Below are positions 1-5,464 of a DNA stretch of 6,632 nucleotides, in pieces. The notes under the pieces were generated by a model. The model had not been told where the DNA came from, ran no database searches, and saw only the letters and a list, made by a program, of their open reading frames with translations. The translations under genes were made by a program, and so were the position numbers. The stretch spans positions 1 to 6,632 of the forward strand of contig JAADFY010000129.1 of NCBI GenBank assembly GCA_013152625.1, given 5' to 3'. The number at the start of each line of letters is the position of its first letter. Positions within the stretch are counted from its first letter, which is position 1. Origin of the DNA: Alphaproteobacteria bacterium (GTDB lineage: Bacteria > Pseudomonadota > Alphaproteobacteria > Rhizobiales > Devosiaceae).

Positions 1-2
1 TT

Positions 3-653
3 TTAGGTCACGGCACCCAGGCCGATATAGGGCAGAATTTCCACCGCGCCGTGCCAGGTCATGCGCCCGGCCACATAAAGAATGACCGCCAGCCCCAGAT
101 ATCCGATCCACGGATAGCGGTGCAAAAGCCGGGCGATGAACACCGACGCCACCCCCATCAGAACCACCGACAGCACCAGCCCGAAAATCAGCACTTCGAT
201 ATAGTCCCCCGCCGCCCCGGCTACCGCCAGCACATTGTCCAGTGACATGGACACATCGGCGATAATGATCTGGGTGACGGCATTTTTTAAGGATTTGGGC
301 TGCCCCGCGGTGGAAGCGCCACCAGAATCGGGTTTGGCACCGGCCAGCGCCATCTCCTGATGGGACTGGGCACGCAGTTCCAGCCACATTTTCCAGCACA
401 CCCACAACAACAGCAGGCCACCCACCAGCAGCAGCCCGACAATCGCCAGCAACTGGGTGGCGATAATGGCAAACCCGATCCGCAAGATGGTGGCCGCTAT
501 GATCCCGATCAGGATGGCCTTGCGCCGCAGCACCGGCGGCAGGCCGGCAGCGGCCAGACCAATGACAACTGCGTTGTCCCCCGCCAGAACCAGATCGATG
601 AGAATAACCTGAAAAAAAGCGCTCATCGCGCCCGGTTCAATGCCAAATATCAT
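3..653 (-). CDS. TerC/YjbE-family integral membrane protein
   Basis: This 216-residue polytopic inner-membrane protein belongs to the TerC superfamily, YjbE-like branch. Members studied elsewhere (Alx, YkoY/MeeY) are linked to manganese export or to metal supply of exported proteins. The function of the YjbE branch is less certain. Hydrophobic segments lie at about 12-37, 45-65, 67-90, 123-147, 151-177 and 181-198. The two halves carry the repeated acidic signature: Asp20 with AGDN at 24-27, and Asp133 with LDN at 138-140, probably the metal site. A soluble linker at 93-121 separates the halves. The ATG at 653 has a TAG directly before it in frame, so it is the longest possible start. It lacks a strong ribosome site. 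A second ATG (626, codon 10) would begin Met-Ser-Ala-Phe-Phe, a more usual family N-terminus. The gene is complete, ending with TAA at 3-5. It is co-oriented with the polysaccharide genes but set off by 94 bp. Confidence 0.85.
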   Translation of the reverse strand: MIFGIEPGAMSAFFQVILIDLVLAGDNAVVIGLAAAGLPPVLRRKAILIGIIAATILRIGFAIIATQLLAIVGLLLVGGLLLLWVCWKMWLELRAQSHQEMALAGAKPDSGGASTAGQPKSLKNAVTQIIIADVSMSLDNVLAVAGAAGDYIEVLIFGLVLSVVLMGVASVFIARLLHRYPWIGYLGLAVILYVAGRMTWHGAVEILPYIGLGAVT

Positions 654-674
654 CTAGGTAAAATTCCGGTGGCC

Positions 675-693
675 AAAAAAAGCGATCTGATCG
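675..693 (-). terminator. Possible weak terminator or palindromic site between DenD-like and TerC genes
   Basis: On the minus strand an 11-base near-perfect inverted repeat, CGATC-A-GATCG (683-693), is followed after one base by seven T (675-681). As a hairpin it has only about four base pairs around a three-base loop and little GC, so it would be a poor intrinsic terminator. It might instead be a protein-binding site ahead of terC. Nothing else is evident in this 94-bp gap. Confidence 0.25.
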
Positions 694-747
694 AGCATGT
701 TAGATGGGTCAGAGCCGGGAGATTCACAACCCGAAGAACCATAAATA

Positions 748-1728
748 TCAACTCTTTTGCCCGATATCTGCAAGATATTGCTCGATGAATTCGCCCGGGC
801 CCCCATCGGTGGCAATTCCAAGGGCCCTCGCCCGGTCGCTGGACACGCTTGCCGGCCAGCCCTTCACCATCGGCTCAATCGCGGGATCAATGGCAAAGCT
901 GACAAGATCGCGAATGCGCGGCCCTTTTCTGGCCTCCAGCGCCTCCAGAAAATCGGCCACCGTAACCTGAATTGCCGGCAGCACCATGGCCCGGGGCCAG
1001 CCGTAAATATCCGAGGACACCTCGTGGCAGGAAAGCACCGCCGCCACCAGCCGGTTGGGCGAAATCAGCGCCACCGGCACATCCCGCGACACCGGACACA
1101 CGGTCGCCCGCCCGGCAACCGGCTCGCGTACCACCGAAGAAATAAACGACGAATTGGCGGCATTGGCCTTGCCGGGGCGCACCGCAACGGTTGGAAAGCG
1201 CAGGGAGCGCCCGTCAATCAACCCGCGCCGGTCATAATCATCCACCAGAAATTCGCACACCAGTTTCTGCGTTCCATAAGAGCTTTTGGGTGTCGGGGTG
1301 GTAAAATCGTCTATAATTCTCGCTCTGGGTCCACCATAAACGGCTAAAGAACTGGCGAAAATGAATTTTGGTTTCCGCCCGGACCGGCCGGCAAAATCGA
1401 GCAGCGCCCTGGTACCGTCCAGATTGACCTTCAGGCCCAGCTCGTGGTCCGCCTCGGCCTCGCCACTGACCACGGCGGCAAGATGAAATATCGTGTCGGT
1501 CGGCCCCCCGAGCGCCAGTTTCACCGCGTCAGGGTCCCCCAGATCGCCCGTAACCACCTGCACCCGGTCGTCGGCAAGGGGAACCGTCGGCGCCGCCCGG
1601 TCGAATATCACCAGTTCGGTGACTTTTTGCTTTGCCCCATGCTGGTCGGTCAGCGTATCACGATCCAGGATTTCCACAGCCAGCTTGTGGCCCAGAAATC
1701 CCGCCCCCCCGGTAATCACAATCCGCAT
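748..1728 (-). CDS. denD: NAD-dependent epimerase/dehydratase, D-erythronate dehydrogenase (DenD)-like
   Basis: This 326-residue extended SDR-family protein has GGAGFLG at 7-13, an Asp near 43 that ends beta 2 and suggests NAD preference, FASSLAVYGG at 124-133, and the catalytic Tyr151-x3-Lys155. The block LRFPTVAVRPGKANAANSSF at about 176-195, followed by a Val-Arg-Glu-Pro segment, is characteristic of the DenD group. DenD oxidises D-erythronate at C2 in four-carbon acid catabolism. DenD normally sits with a kinase and an aldolase-like OtnC, and neither is seen here. Its position after ugd leaves open a nucleotide-sugar role. An ATG at 1746 in the same frame would add six residues, but the GGGGAG at 1739-1744 overlaps that codon and fits the ATG at 1728 instead. 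A run of seven G encodes part of the Gly motif. It ends with TGA, 94 bp before the TerC gene. The family is fairly sure, but the in vivo substrate is not. Confidence 0.75.
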   Translation of the reverse strand: MRIVITGGAGFLGHKLAVEILDRDTLTDQHGAKQKVTELVIFDRAAPTVPLADDRVQVVTGDLGDPDAVKLALGGPTDTIFHLAAVVSGEAEADHELGLKVNLDGTRALLDFAGRSGRKPKFIFASSLAVYGGPRARIIDDFTTPTPKSSYGTQKLVCEFLVDDYDRRGLIDGRSLRFPTVAVRPGKANAANSSFISSVVREPVAGRATVCPVSRDVPVALISPNRLVAAVLSCHEVSSDIYGWPRAMVLPAIQVTVADFLEALEARKGPRIRDLVSFAIDPAIEPMVKGWPASVSSDRARALGIATDGGPGEFIEQYLADIGQKS

Positions 1729-1738
1729 TGTCAACGAA

Positions 1739-1744
1739 CTCCCC
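1739..1744 (-). promoter_or_regulatory. Ribosome binding site deciding the DenD-like start
   Basis: GGGGAG on the minus strand lies ten bases before the ATG at 1726-1728. It overlaps the alternative upstream ATG at 1744-1746, which has no such motif before it. The downstream start also places the first beta strand (Met-Arg-Ile-Val-Ile-Thr-Gly) at the N-terminus, as usual for the family. Confidence 0.65.
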
Positions 1745-1794
1745 ATGGCAGTTTTGAATGTTGGTTTGCATCTATCAGATTTAGTCCCGTTGCG

Positions 1795-1854
1795 TCACCC
1801 CGGACGGCCCACCGCGATATACTCAAACCCGTGCCCCCGCACCGTCTCCGCCTA
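1795..1854 (-). other. Ugd C-terminal tail left in frame behind a TAG stop
   Basis: Reading on in the ugd frame past the TAG at 1852-1854 gives AETVRGHGFEYIAVGRPG and then TGA at 1795-1797. The Gly-Phe-x-Tyr and Val-Gly-Arg-Pro elements are those of the normal end of alphaproteobacterial Ugd proteins, which I recall as Arg-Asn-Ile-Tyr followed by about ten residues and then Gly-Phe-x-Tyr. Read through, the protein would be 434 residues, the usual family length. The tail is therefore a preserved gene end, not chance. Explanations are a recent nonsense change, a 3-base deletion in the short TA tract, a sequencing error, or TAG readthrough. Confidence 0.8.
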
Positions 1855-3099
1855 TATATTGCGCAAATCTACCAGCACCCTCCGCTCCATGATCTCCGCC
1901 AGCCGGGCAAAATCCAGCGAGCGGAAACTGTCCCATTCGGTGATGATGACAAGCGCCGCCGCGCCCGCGGCCGCCCCATAGGGGTCGTCGGCAAAATCCA
2001 CCCCGTTGAGCACTTCGGCCGCCGCAGTCATGCCCTCGGGATCAAACGCCTGAATTTTTGCCCCCCGCCCCTGCAGGGCGTCAATGATCGCCAGCGACGG
2101 CGCCTCACGCATATCGTCGGTATTTGGCTTGAACGTCAGACCGAGGATGCCAATGGTCTTGCCCGTAACATCGCCGCCACACGCCCCAATGACCCGTTCG
2201 GCCATAAAGCCCTTGCGCGCGTCATTGATTTCGATCGTTGTTTCGATCAGCCGGACGGGGCTGTTGGCATCTTTTGCCAGCCGGGTTAGCGCCAGCGTGT
2301 CCTTGGGAAAGCACGACCCGCCATACCCCGGCCCGGCATTAAGGAATTTTGGCCCGATGCGCCGGTCCATGCCAATTCCTCGCGCTACTTCCTGCACATC
2401 GGTACCCAGTTTTTCGCTCAAGTCCGCAATCTCATTGATAAACGTGATTTTCATAGCCAAAAATGCATTGCCCGCATATTTGATCAGTTCCGAATTTCGC
2501 CTTGAAGTAAAAAGCACCGGCGACTGGTTCAGCGACAGCGCCCGGTAGACCTCGGCCATCACCGCTTTGGCCCGCTCATCTTCGACTCCAATCACCACCC
2601 GGTCGGGCCGTTTGAAATCATCGATCGCCGCCCCTTCGCGCAGGAACTCCGGGTTTGACACCACCGAAAATTCCTTGTTCGGCGCCGCCTCCGCCACAAT
2701 GCGCATAACCTCATCACCCGTGCCCACTGGCACCGTCGATTTGGTAACAATCACCGTATAACCGGAGATCGCCCCGGCCACCCGGCGGGCGGCCTCGTAA
2801 ACATATTCCAGGTCCGCATGGCCATCCGAGCGCCGCGCCGGGGTGCCCACCGCGATAAACACCACATCGGCCTGCCGGACCGCGGCTTCCAGATCGGTGG
2901 TAAATTCCAGCCGGCCGGCCTTGCCATTTTCCGCCATGAGTTCCGCCAGCCCCGGCTCGAAAATCGTCGTTTCGCCGGCCTGAAGGCGCGCCACCTTGTC
3001 CGCGTCCGTATCCACACACACCACTAAATGCCCGAAACTGGCAAAGCACGCGCCCGAAACCTGGCCCACATATCCCGCGCCGATCATGGCAATTCGCAT
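1852..3099 (-). CDS. ugd: UDP-glucose 6-dehydrogenase, ending at an in-frame TAG
   Basis: Ugd oxidises UDP-glucose to UDP-glucuronate with two NAD in the cytoplasm, supplying glucuronic acid for acidic polysaccharides. The N-terminal Rossmann domain has GAGYVG at 7-12 and Asp30. Other landmarks are VGTP at 84-87, TKSTVPVGTG at 119-128, NPEFLREG at 149-156, ELIKYAGNAF at 204-213 with Lys207 and Asn211, and GPGYGGSCFPKD at 256-267 with catalytic Cys263. The C-terminal domain runs to LVDLRNI at 409-415. The ATG at 3099 has GGGAG nine bases upstream and only 6 bp separate it from the ligase stop, so the two are probably co-transcribed. The product is 415 residues, whereas the family is usually about 430-440. 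The TAG at 1852-1854 falls where a Tyr normally follows Arg-Asn-Ile, and 18 further family-like codons follow in the same frame (see the separate entry). All catalytic residues are present before the stop, so the short form may still be active, but that is inference. Confidence 0.95.
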   Translation of the reverse strand: MRIAMIGAGYVGQVSGACFASFGHLVVCVDTDADKVARLQAGETTIFEPGLAELMAENGKAGRLEFTTDLEAAVRQADVVFIAVGTPARRSDGHADLEYVYEAARRVAGAISGYTVIVTKSTVPVGTGDEVMRIVAEAAPNKEFSVVSNPEFLREGAAIDDFKRPDRVVIGVEDERAKAVMAEVYRALSLNQSPVLFTSRRNSELIKYAGNAFLAMKITFINEIADLSEKLGTDVQEVARGIGMDRRIGPKFLNAGPGYGGSCFPKDTLALTRLAKDANSPVRLIETTIEINDARKGFMAERVIGACGGDVTGKTIGILGLTFKPNTDDMREAPSLAIIDALQGRGAKIQAFDPEGMTAAAEVLNGVDFADDPYGAAAGAAALVIITEWDSFRSLDFARLAEIMERRVLVDLRNI

Positions 3100-3105
3100 G
3101 AAAAG

Positions 3106-4386
3106 TTACTCCCTGGTCCGTCGATGTTTCCGCGCCGGCGCGGTTGAAAAATAAATCCCGTTCAAAACAGCAAATACCACGCCAATGGCCATGGTGCGCA
3201 GCGGATAGTCCACACCCGAATGCACCAGTACAAAAATGATTGCCAAAAGCGCCGCCATCTTCAACTTTGAGCCCAAGGCTGCGGGCAGGTTGGCCACCAG
3301 CAGGCCGAAATAGATCAGCACAGCCCCAATCGCCGGCCAGCCCCCCTCCAGCGCCAGTTCGAGATACTCGTTGTGCGCGTGATTGATGAACCTGGAAACG
3401 ATCTGCGAGGCTTCGGCAAACTGAGGGTAAATGTGCACGAAACTGCCAAATCCGCTCCCCAGGGGAAAATAGGCGCCAATGGCTTTAAGTGTGGTCTGGG
3501 CAATGACCAACCGGTCAATGGGGCTGTCCGAGACCTCCCCGATCAGCCGGCCCCAGGCAAATACCAGCGCCACAGAACCCACAAGAACCAGCCCCCCCGC
3601 CAGCCACCGTCCCCGGGCCGTTTTTGTCGCCAGAATCAGATAGGCTATAAACGAGAGCACAACCGTGATCCCGACGCCGGCCCCCGATCCGCCGGCAAAT
3701 TGCAGGATGAGAATGAGAGGCAAAAGCGCAAACACCAGCCGCCGCCGCCCGATCAGTTCCATCTGCCAGATCAAAAGCGGCACCGCGATAAACAAAAGCG
3801 CCGCAAAATGATTGCGGTTGGCAAAGGTACCCGCTGTCGGCGAATAGGGCAAAATATCGACCGGCAGGGGCCGGCTGGACGAAAATTGAATGAGCGCCAT
3901 CAGCCCCTGCAACAGCGCCGCCAGCAGGATCAGGGCCACCATCCGGTGATGATCGGCAGTGCTTAGGCGCGATGCTGCCAGAAACACCACCGCCAGTGTG
4001 GCAAATACAATGGCACTGTCCAGCGTTCGCCCCACATCCGTGCTTAAGCCATACCGGCCCAGGCCCCATTCAGGACCAACGCCCGCAACCAGGATTTCAG
4101 CGCCAATCGGCACCAGTTGAATGGCAAACAGCACCCCCACCAGACCAAACAGAAACAACGGCAACCGCGCCAGCCGCTCACCCGCTTTTGAAAAAGCCAT
4201 GAACCACAAGGGCAGGACCGCCAGTTCAAGGGCAAATACGGTCCACAAGCCCTTTTGCGTGCCCCCCCCCAAAAGCACCGCCGCAACCACAAACGCGCAC
4301 AAATAATAATAGCCCAGCCGGCTGCGCGGCACTGCCCCCACCGCGGGTTGCCCACCCCGGTTGCTCAAACGGTCCCGATGTACCAT
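3106..4386 (-). CDS. O-antigen ligase / Wzy-type polymerase family membrane protein (Wzy_C)
   Basis: This polytopic inner-membrane protein of the O-antigen ligase/polymerase superfamily would join undecaprenyl-linked glycans into a polymer, or transfer them to an acceptor, on the periplasmic side. It has 426 residues with about 10-12 hydrophobic segments from residue 25 to residue 412 and a basic C-terminus (about 418-425). Family signatures are TAGTFANRNHFAA at 184-196, GSGFGSF at 310-316, HAHNEYLELALEGG at 336-349 in the large periplasmic-loop region, and HSGVDYPLR at 389-397. The ATG at 4386 has GAGG seven bases upstream (4394-4397), so the 22-bp overlap with the end of the epimerase gene is probably real. 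A TTG at 4368, overlapping that gene's stop, is a less likely start. Codons 39-42 contain a run of nine G. The family cannot be divided by sequence alone into ligase (WaaL) and polymerase (Wzy). The 'NRNHFA' and 'HAHNEYLE' pattern is common in exopolysaccharide polymerase-like members, so polymerase is my mild preference. Confidence 0.87.
   Translation of the reverse strand: MVHRDRLSNRGGQPAVGAVPRSRLGYYYLCAFVVAAVLLGGGTQKGLWTVFALELAVLPLWFMAFSKAGERLARLPLFLFGLVGVLFAIQLVPIGAEILVAGVGPEWGLGRYGLSTDVGRTLDSAIVFATLAVVFLAASRLSTADHHRMVALILLAALLQGLMALIQFSSSRPLPVDILPYSPTAGTFANRNHFAALLFIAVPLLIWQMELIGRRRLVFALLPLILILQFAGGSGAGVGITVVLSFIAYLILATKTARGRWLAGGLVLVGSVALVFAWGRLIGEVSDSPIDRLVIAQTTLKAIGAYFPLGSGFGSFVHIYPQFAEASQIVSRFINHAHNEYLELALEGGWPAIGAVLIYFGLLVANLPAALGSKLKMAALLAIIFVLVHSGVDYPLRTMAIGVVFAVLNGIYFSTAPARKHRRTRE
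3109..3113 (-). promoter_or_regulatory. Ribosome binding site of ugd, inside the end of the ligase gene
   Basis: GGGAG on the minus strand is nine bases before the ugd ATG at 3097-3099 and lies in the last codons of the ligase gene, immediately before its TAA at 3106-3108. This layout suggests translational coupling. Confidence 0.65.
4262..4270 (-). repeat. Nine-G homopolymer inside the ligase coding region
   Basis: The plus strand has nine consecutive C, so the coding strand has nine G spanning the last base of codon 39 to the second base of codon 42 (Leu-Gly-Gly-Gly). With one G gained, translation would end at a stop at 4226-4228 (about 53 residues). With one lost it would end at 4044-4046 (about 113 residues). 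As given, the gene is in frame. It is the longest homopolymer I found in the window. Confidence 0.9.
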
Positions 4387-5414
4387 TCAATTGCCTCAGC
4401 CAGGCCGCTTTGCAGGGAATGGGTTGGGGCAAAGCCCAGCAATCGTTTGGCCTTGGAAATATCGGCCTGGGTATGCATGGCATCCCCGGCCCTGAAATCC
4501 CGATATATCGGTGGTCGGCCCGACAGCCTGACCTGATGGCGCTCCAGCGCCCCGGTAATTTCGGCCAGCAGATCGATCAGGCTGGTACGTCCCCCCACCG
4601 CCACATTGTACACCTCATTTACCGCGTCCGGCTCGGTGGTCATCGCCGACAACAGGTTGGCCTGAACCACATTGTCAATATGGCAAAAGTCGCGGCTGGT
4701 CTCCCCGGTGCCGTTGATAAAAACGTCCTCGTGCCGGATCAGCGCCGAAACCCATTTCGGGATCACCGCCGCATAGGCGCCATTCGGGTCCTGACGCTGG
4801 CCGAAAACATTGAAATAGCGCAGGCCCACGGTCTCGATGCCATAGGTTCTGGTAAAAATCTGCGCATAAAGTTCGTTGATATATTTGGTCAGGGCGTACG
4901 GGGACAAGGGCTGTCCGATCACGTCCTCGACCTTGGGCAGACGTGTGCTGTCCCCATAAGTCGAACTGGAAGCTGCATAGACAAATCGCGGCGCGCCAGC
5001 CTCTTTTACCGCCGTCAGCAGGGTGACAAACCCGGTGACATTGGCCAAATTGGTGGCCACCGGATCGGCAATGGAGCGCGGCACGCTGCCCAGCGCCGCC
5101 TGATGCAGCACCGCCCCCACATCTCGCCCGGCCCGTGGCGCCAGCGCCTTGTCGCAATCGGCCCGGATGCAGATATCGCCTTGAATAAACTCAAACCGGT
5201 CCCCGGCCCCCGGCCCCCCGCTGGCAACCGCCGCCTCGAGATTTGCCCGATGCCCGGTGGCAAAATTATCCAGCCCAACCACATGCTGCCCGAGTCGCAA
5301 CAGGCTCTCAACCAGGTTCGACCCGATAAATCCCGCCGCCCCGGTCACCAGCCACAGTTTTGGCTCGCCCTTCAACCGGTCGCACAAATTTTCAAAGTTG
5401 GTTTTTTTTACCAC
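4365..5414 (-). CDS. tviC: UDP-N-acetylglucosamine(uronate) 4-epimerase, TviC/WbpP type
   Basis: This extended short-chain dehydrogenase/reductase should interconvert the gluco and galacto forms of UDP-GlcNAc or UDP-GlcNAcA through a 4-keto intermediate with bound NAD. It has 349 residues, close to the usual 340-350. GAAGFIG at 25-31 is the NAD-binding Gly motif, Asp49-Asn50 ends beta 2, ALGSVPRS lies at 107-114, ASSSTYGD at 148-155 carries the catalytic Ser/Thr region, and Tyr173-x3-Lys177 is the catalytic pair. The C-terminal GDAMHTQADISKAKRLLGF block is characteristic of the WbpP/TviC group. The start is GTG at 5414, with GGAG eight bases upstream (5423-5426). The roughly 20 residues before the Gly motif match the N-terminal extension typical of WbpP. 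Codons 2-5 contain a run of eight A. It follows the TviB-like gene by 50 bp and its last 22 bp overlap the ligase gene. Together with that dehydrogenase it would yield UDP-GalNAcA. Plain UDP-Glc/Gal epimerase (GalE) is less likely given the motifs. Confidence 0.87.
   Translation of the reverse strand: MVKKTNFENLCDRLKGEPKLWLVTGAAGFIGSNLVESLLRLGQHVVGLDNFATGHRANLEAAVASGGPGAGDRFEFIQGDICIRADCDKALAPRAGRDVGAVLHQAALGSVPRSIADPVATNLANVTGFVTLLTAVKEAGAPRFVYAASSSTYGDSTRLPKVEDVIGQPLSPYALTKYINELYAQIFTRTYGIETVGLRYFNVFGQRQDPNGAYAAVIPKWVSALIRHEDVFINGTGETSRDFCHIDNVVQANLLSAMTTEPDAVNEVYNVAVGGRTSLIDLLAEITGALERHQVRLSGRPPIYRDFRAGDAMHTQADISKAKRLLGFAPTHSLQSGLAEAIEWYIGTV
4394..4397 (-). promoter_or_regulatory. Ribosome binding site deciding the ligase start
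   Basis: GAGG on the minus strand lies seven bases before the ATG at 4384-4386, inside the end of the epimerase gene. It favours the overlapping ATG start over the downstream TTG, and is consistent with translational coupling of the two genes. Confidence 0.6.
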
Positions 5415-5417
5415 AAA

Positions 5418-5426
5418 CTCCGCTCC
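5418..5426 (-). promoter_or_regulatory. Ribosome binding site for the GTG-started 4-epimerase
   Basis: Two GGAG motifs lie in tandem on the minus strand at 5423-5426 and 5418-5421. The first is eight bases from the GTG at 5412-5414 and the second only three. The first spacing is normal and supports the GTG as the start. No ATG lies near. Confidence 0.6.
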
Positions 5427-5464
5427 GGCTTCCCCGGCTGGTTAGTCACCCAATCAGCACCTTT

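Noticed and set aside
695..735. Promoter for terC with TTGTGA and TCTAAC on the minus strand
   Set aside because: Each box matches only four of six consensus bases and the spacing is about 19 bp, so it is no better than chance.
654..747. Possible yybP-ykoY manganese riboswitch ahead of the TerC gene
   Set aside because: These riboswitches often precede TerC-type genes, but I could not find the conserved paired loops or enough length in the 94-bp gap.
1729..1734. Perfect TTGACA just before the DenD-like ATG
   Set aside because: There is no -10 box at a suitable distance, and a transcript starting there would lack the gene's own ribosome site and start codon.
1852..3099. Calling ugd a pseudogene
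   Set aside because: All catalytic and cofactor residues precede the stop and only an 18-codon tail is lost, so a working enzyme is possible. It is kept as a CDS with the tail reported separately.
5415..5464. Terminator or promoter in the 50-bp gap between the dehydrogenase and the 4-epimerase
   Set aside because: There are only short CCGG repeats and no stem followed by T residues. The gap seems to hold only the ribosome site.
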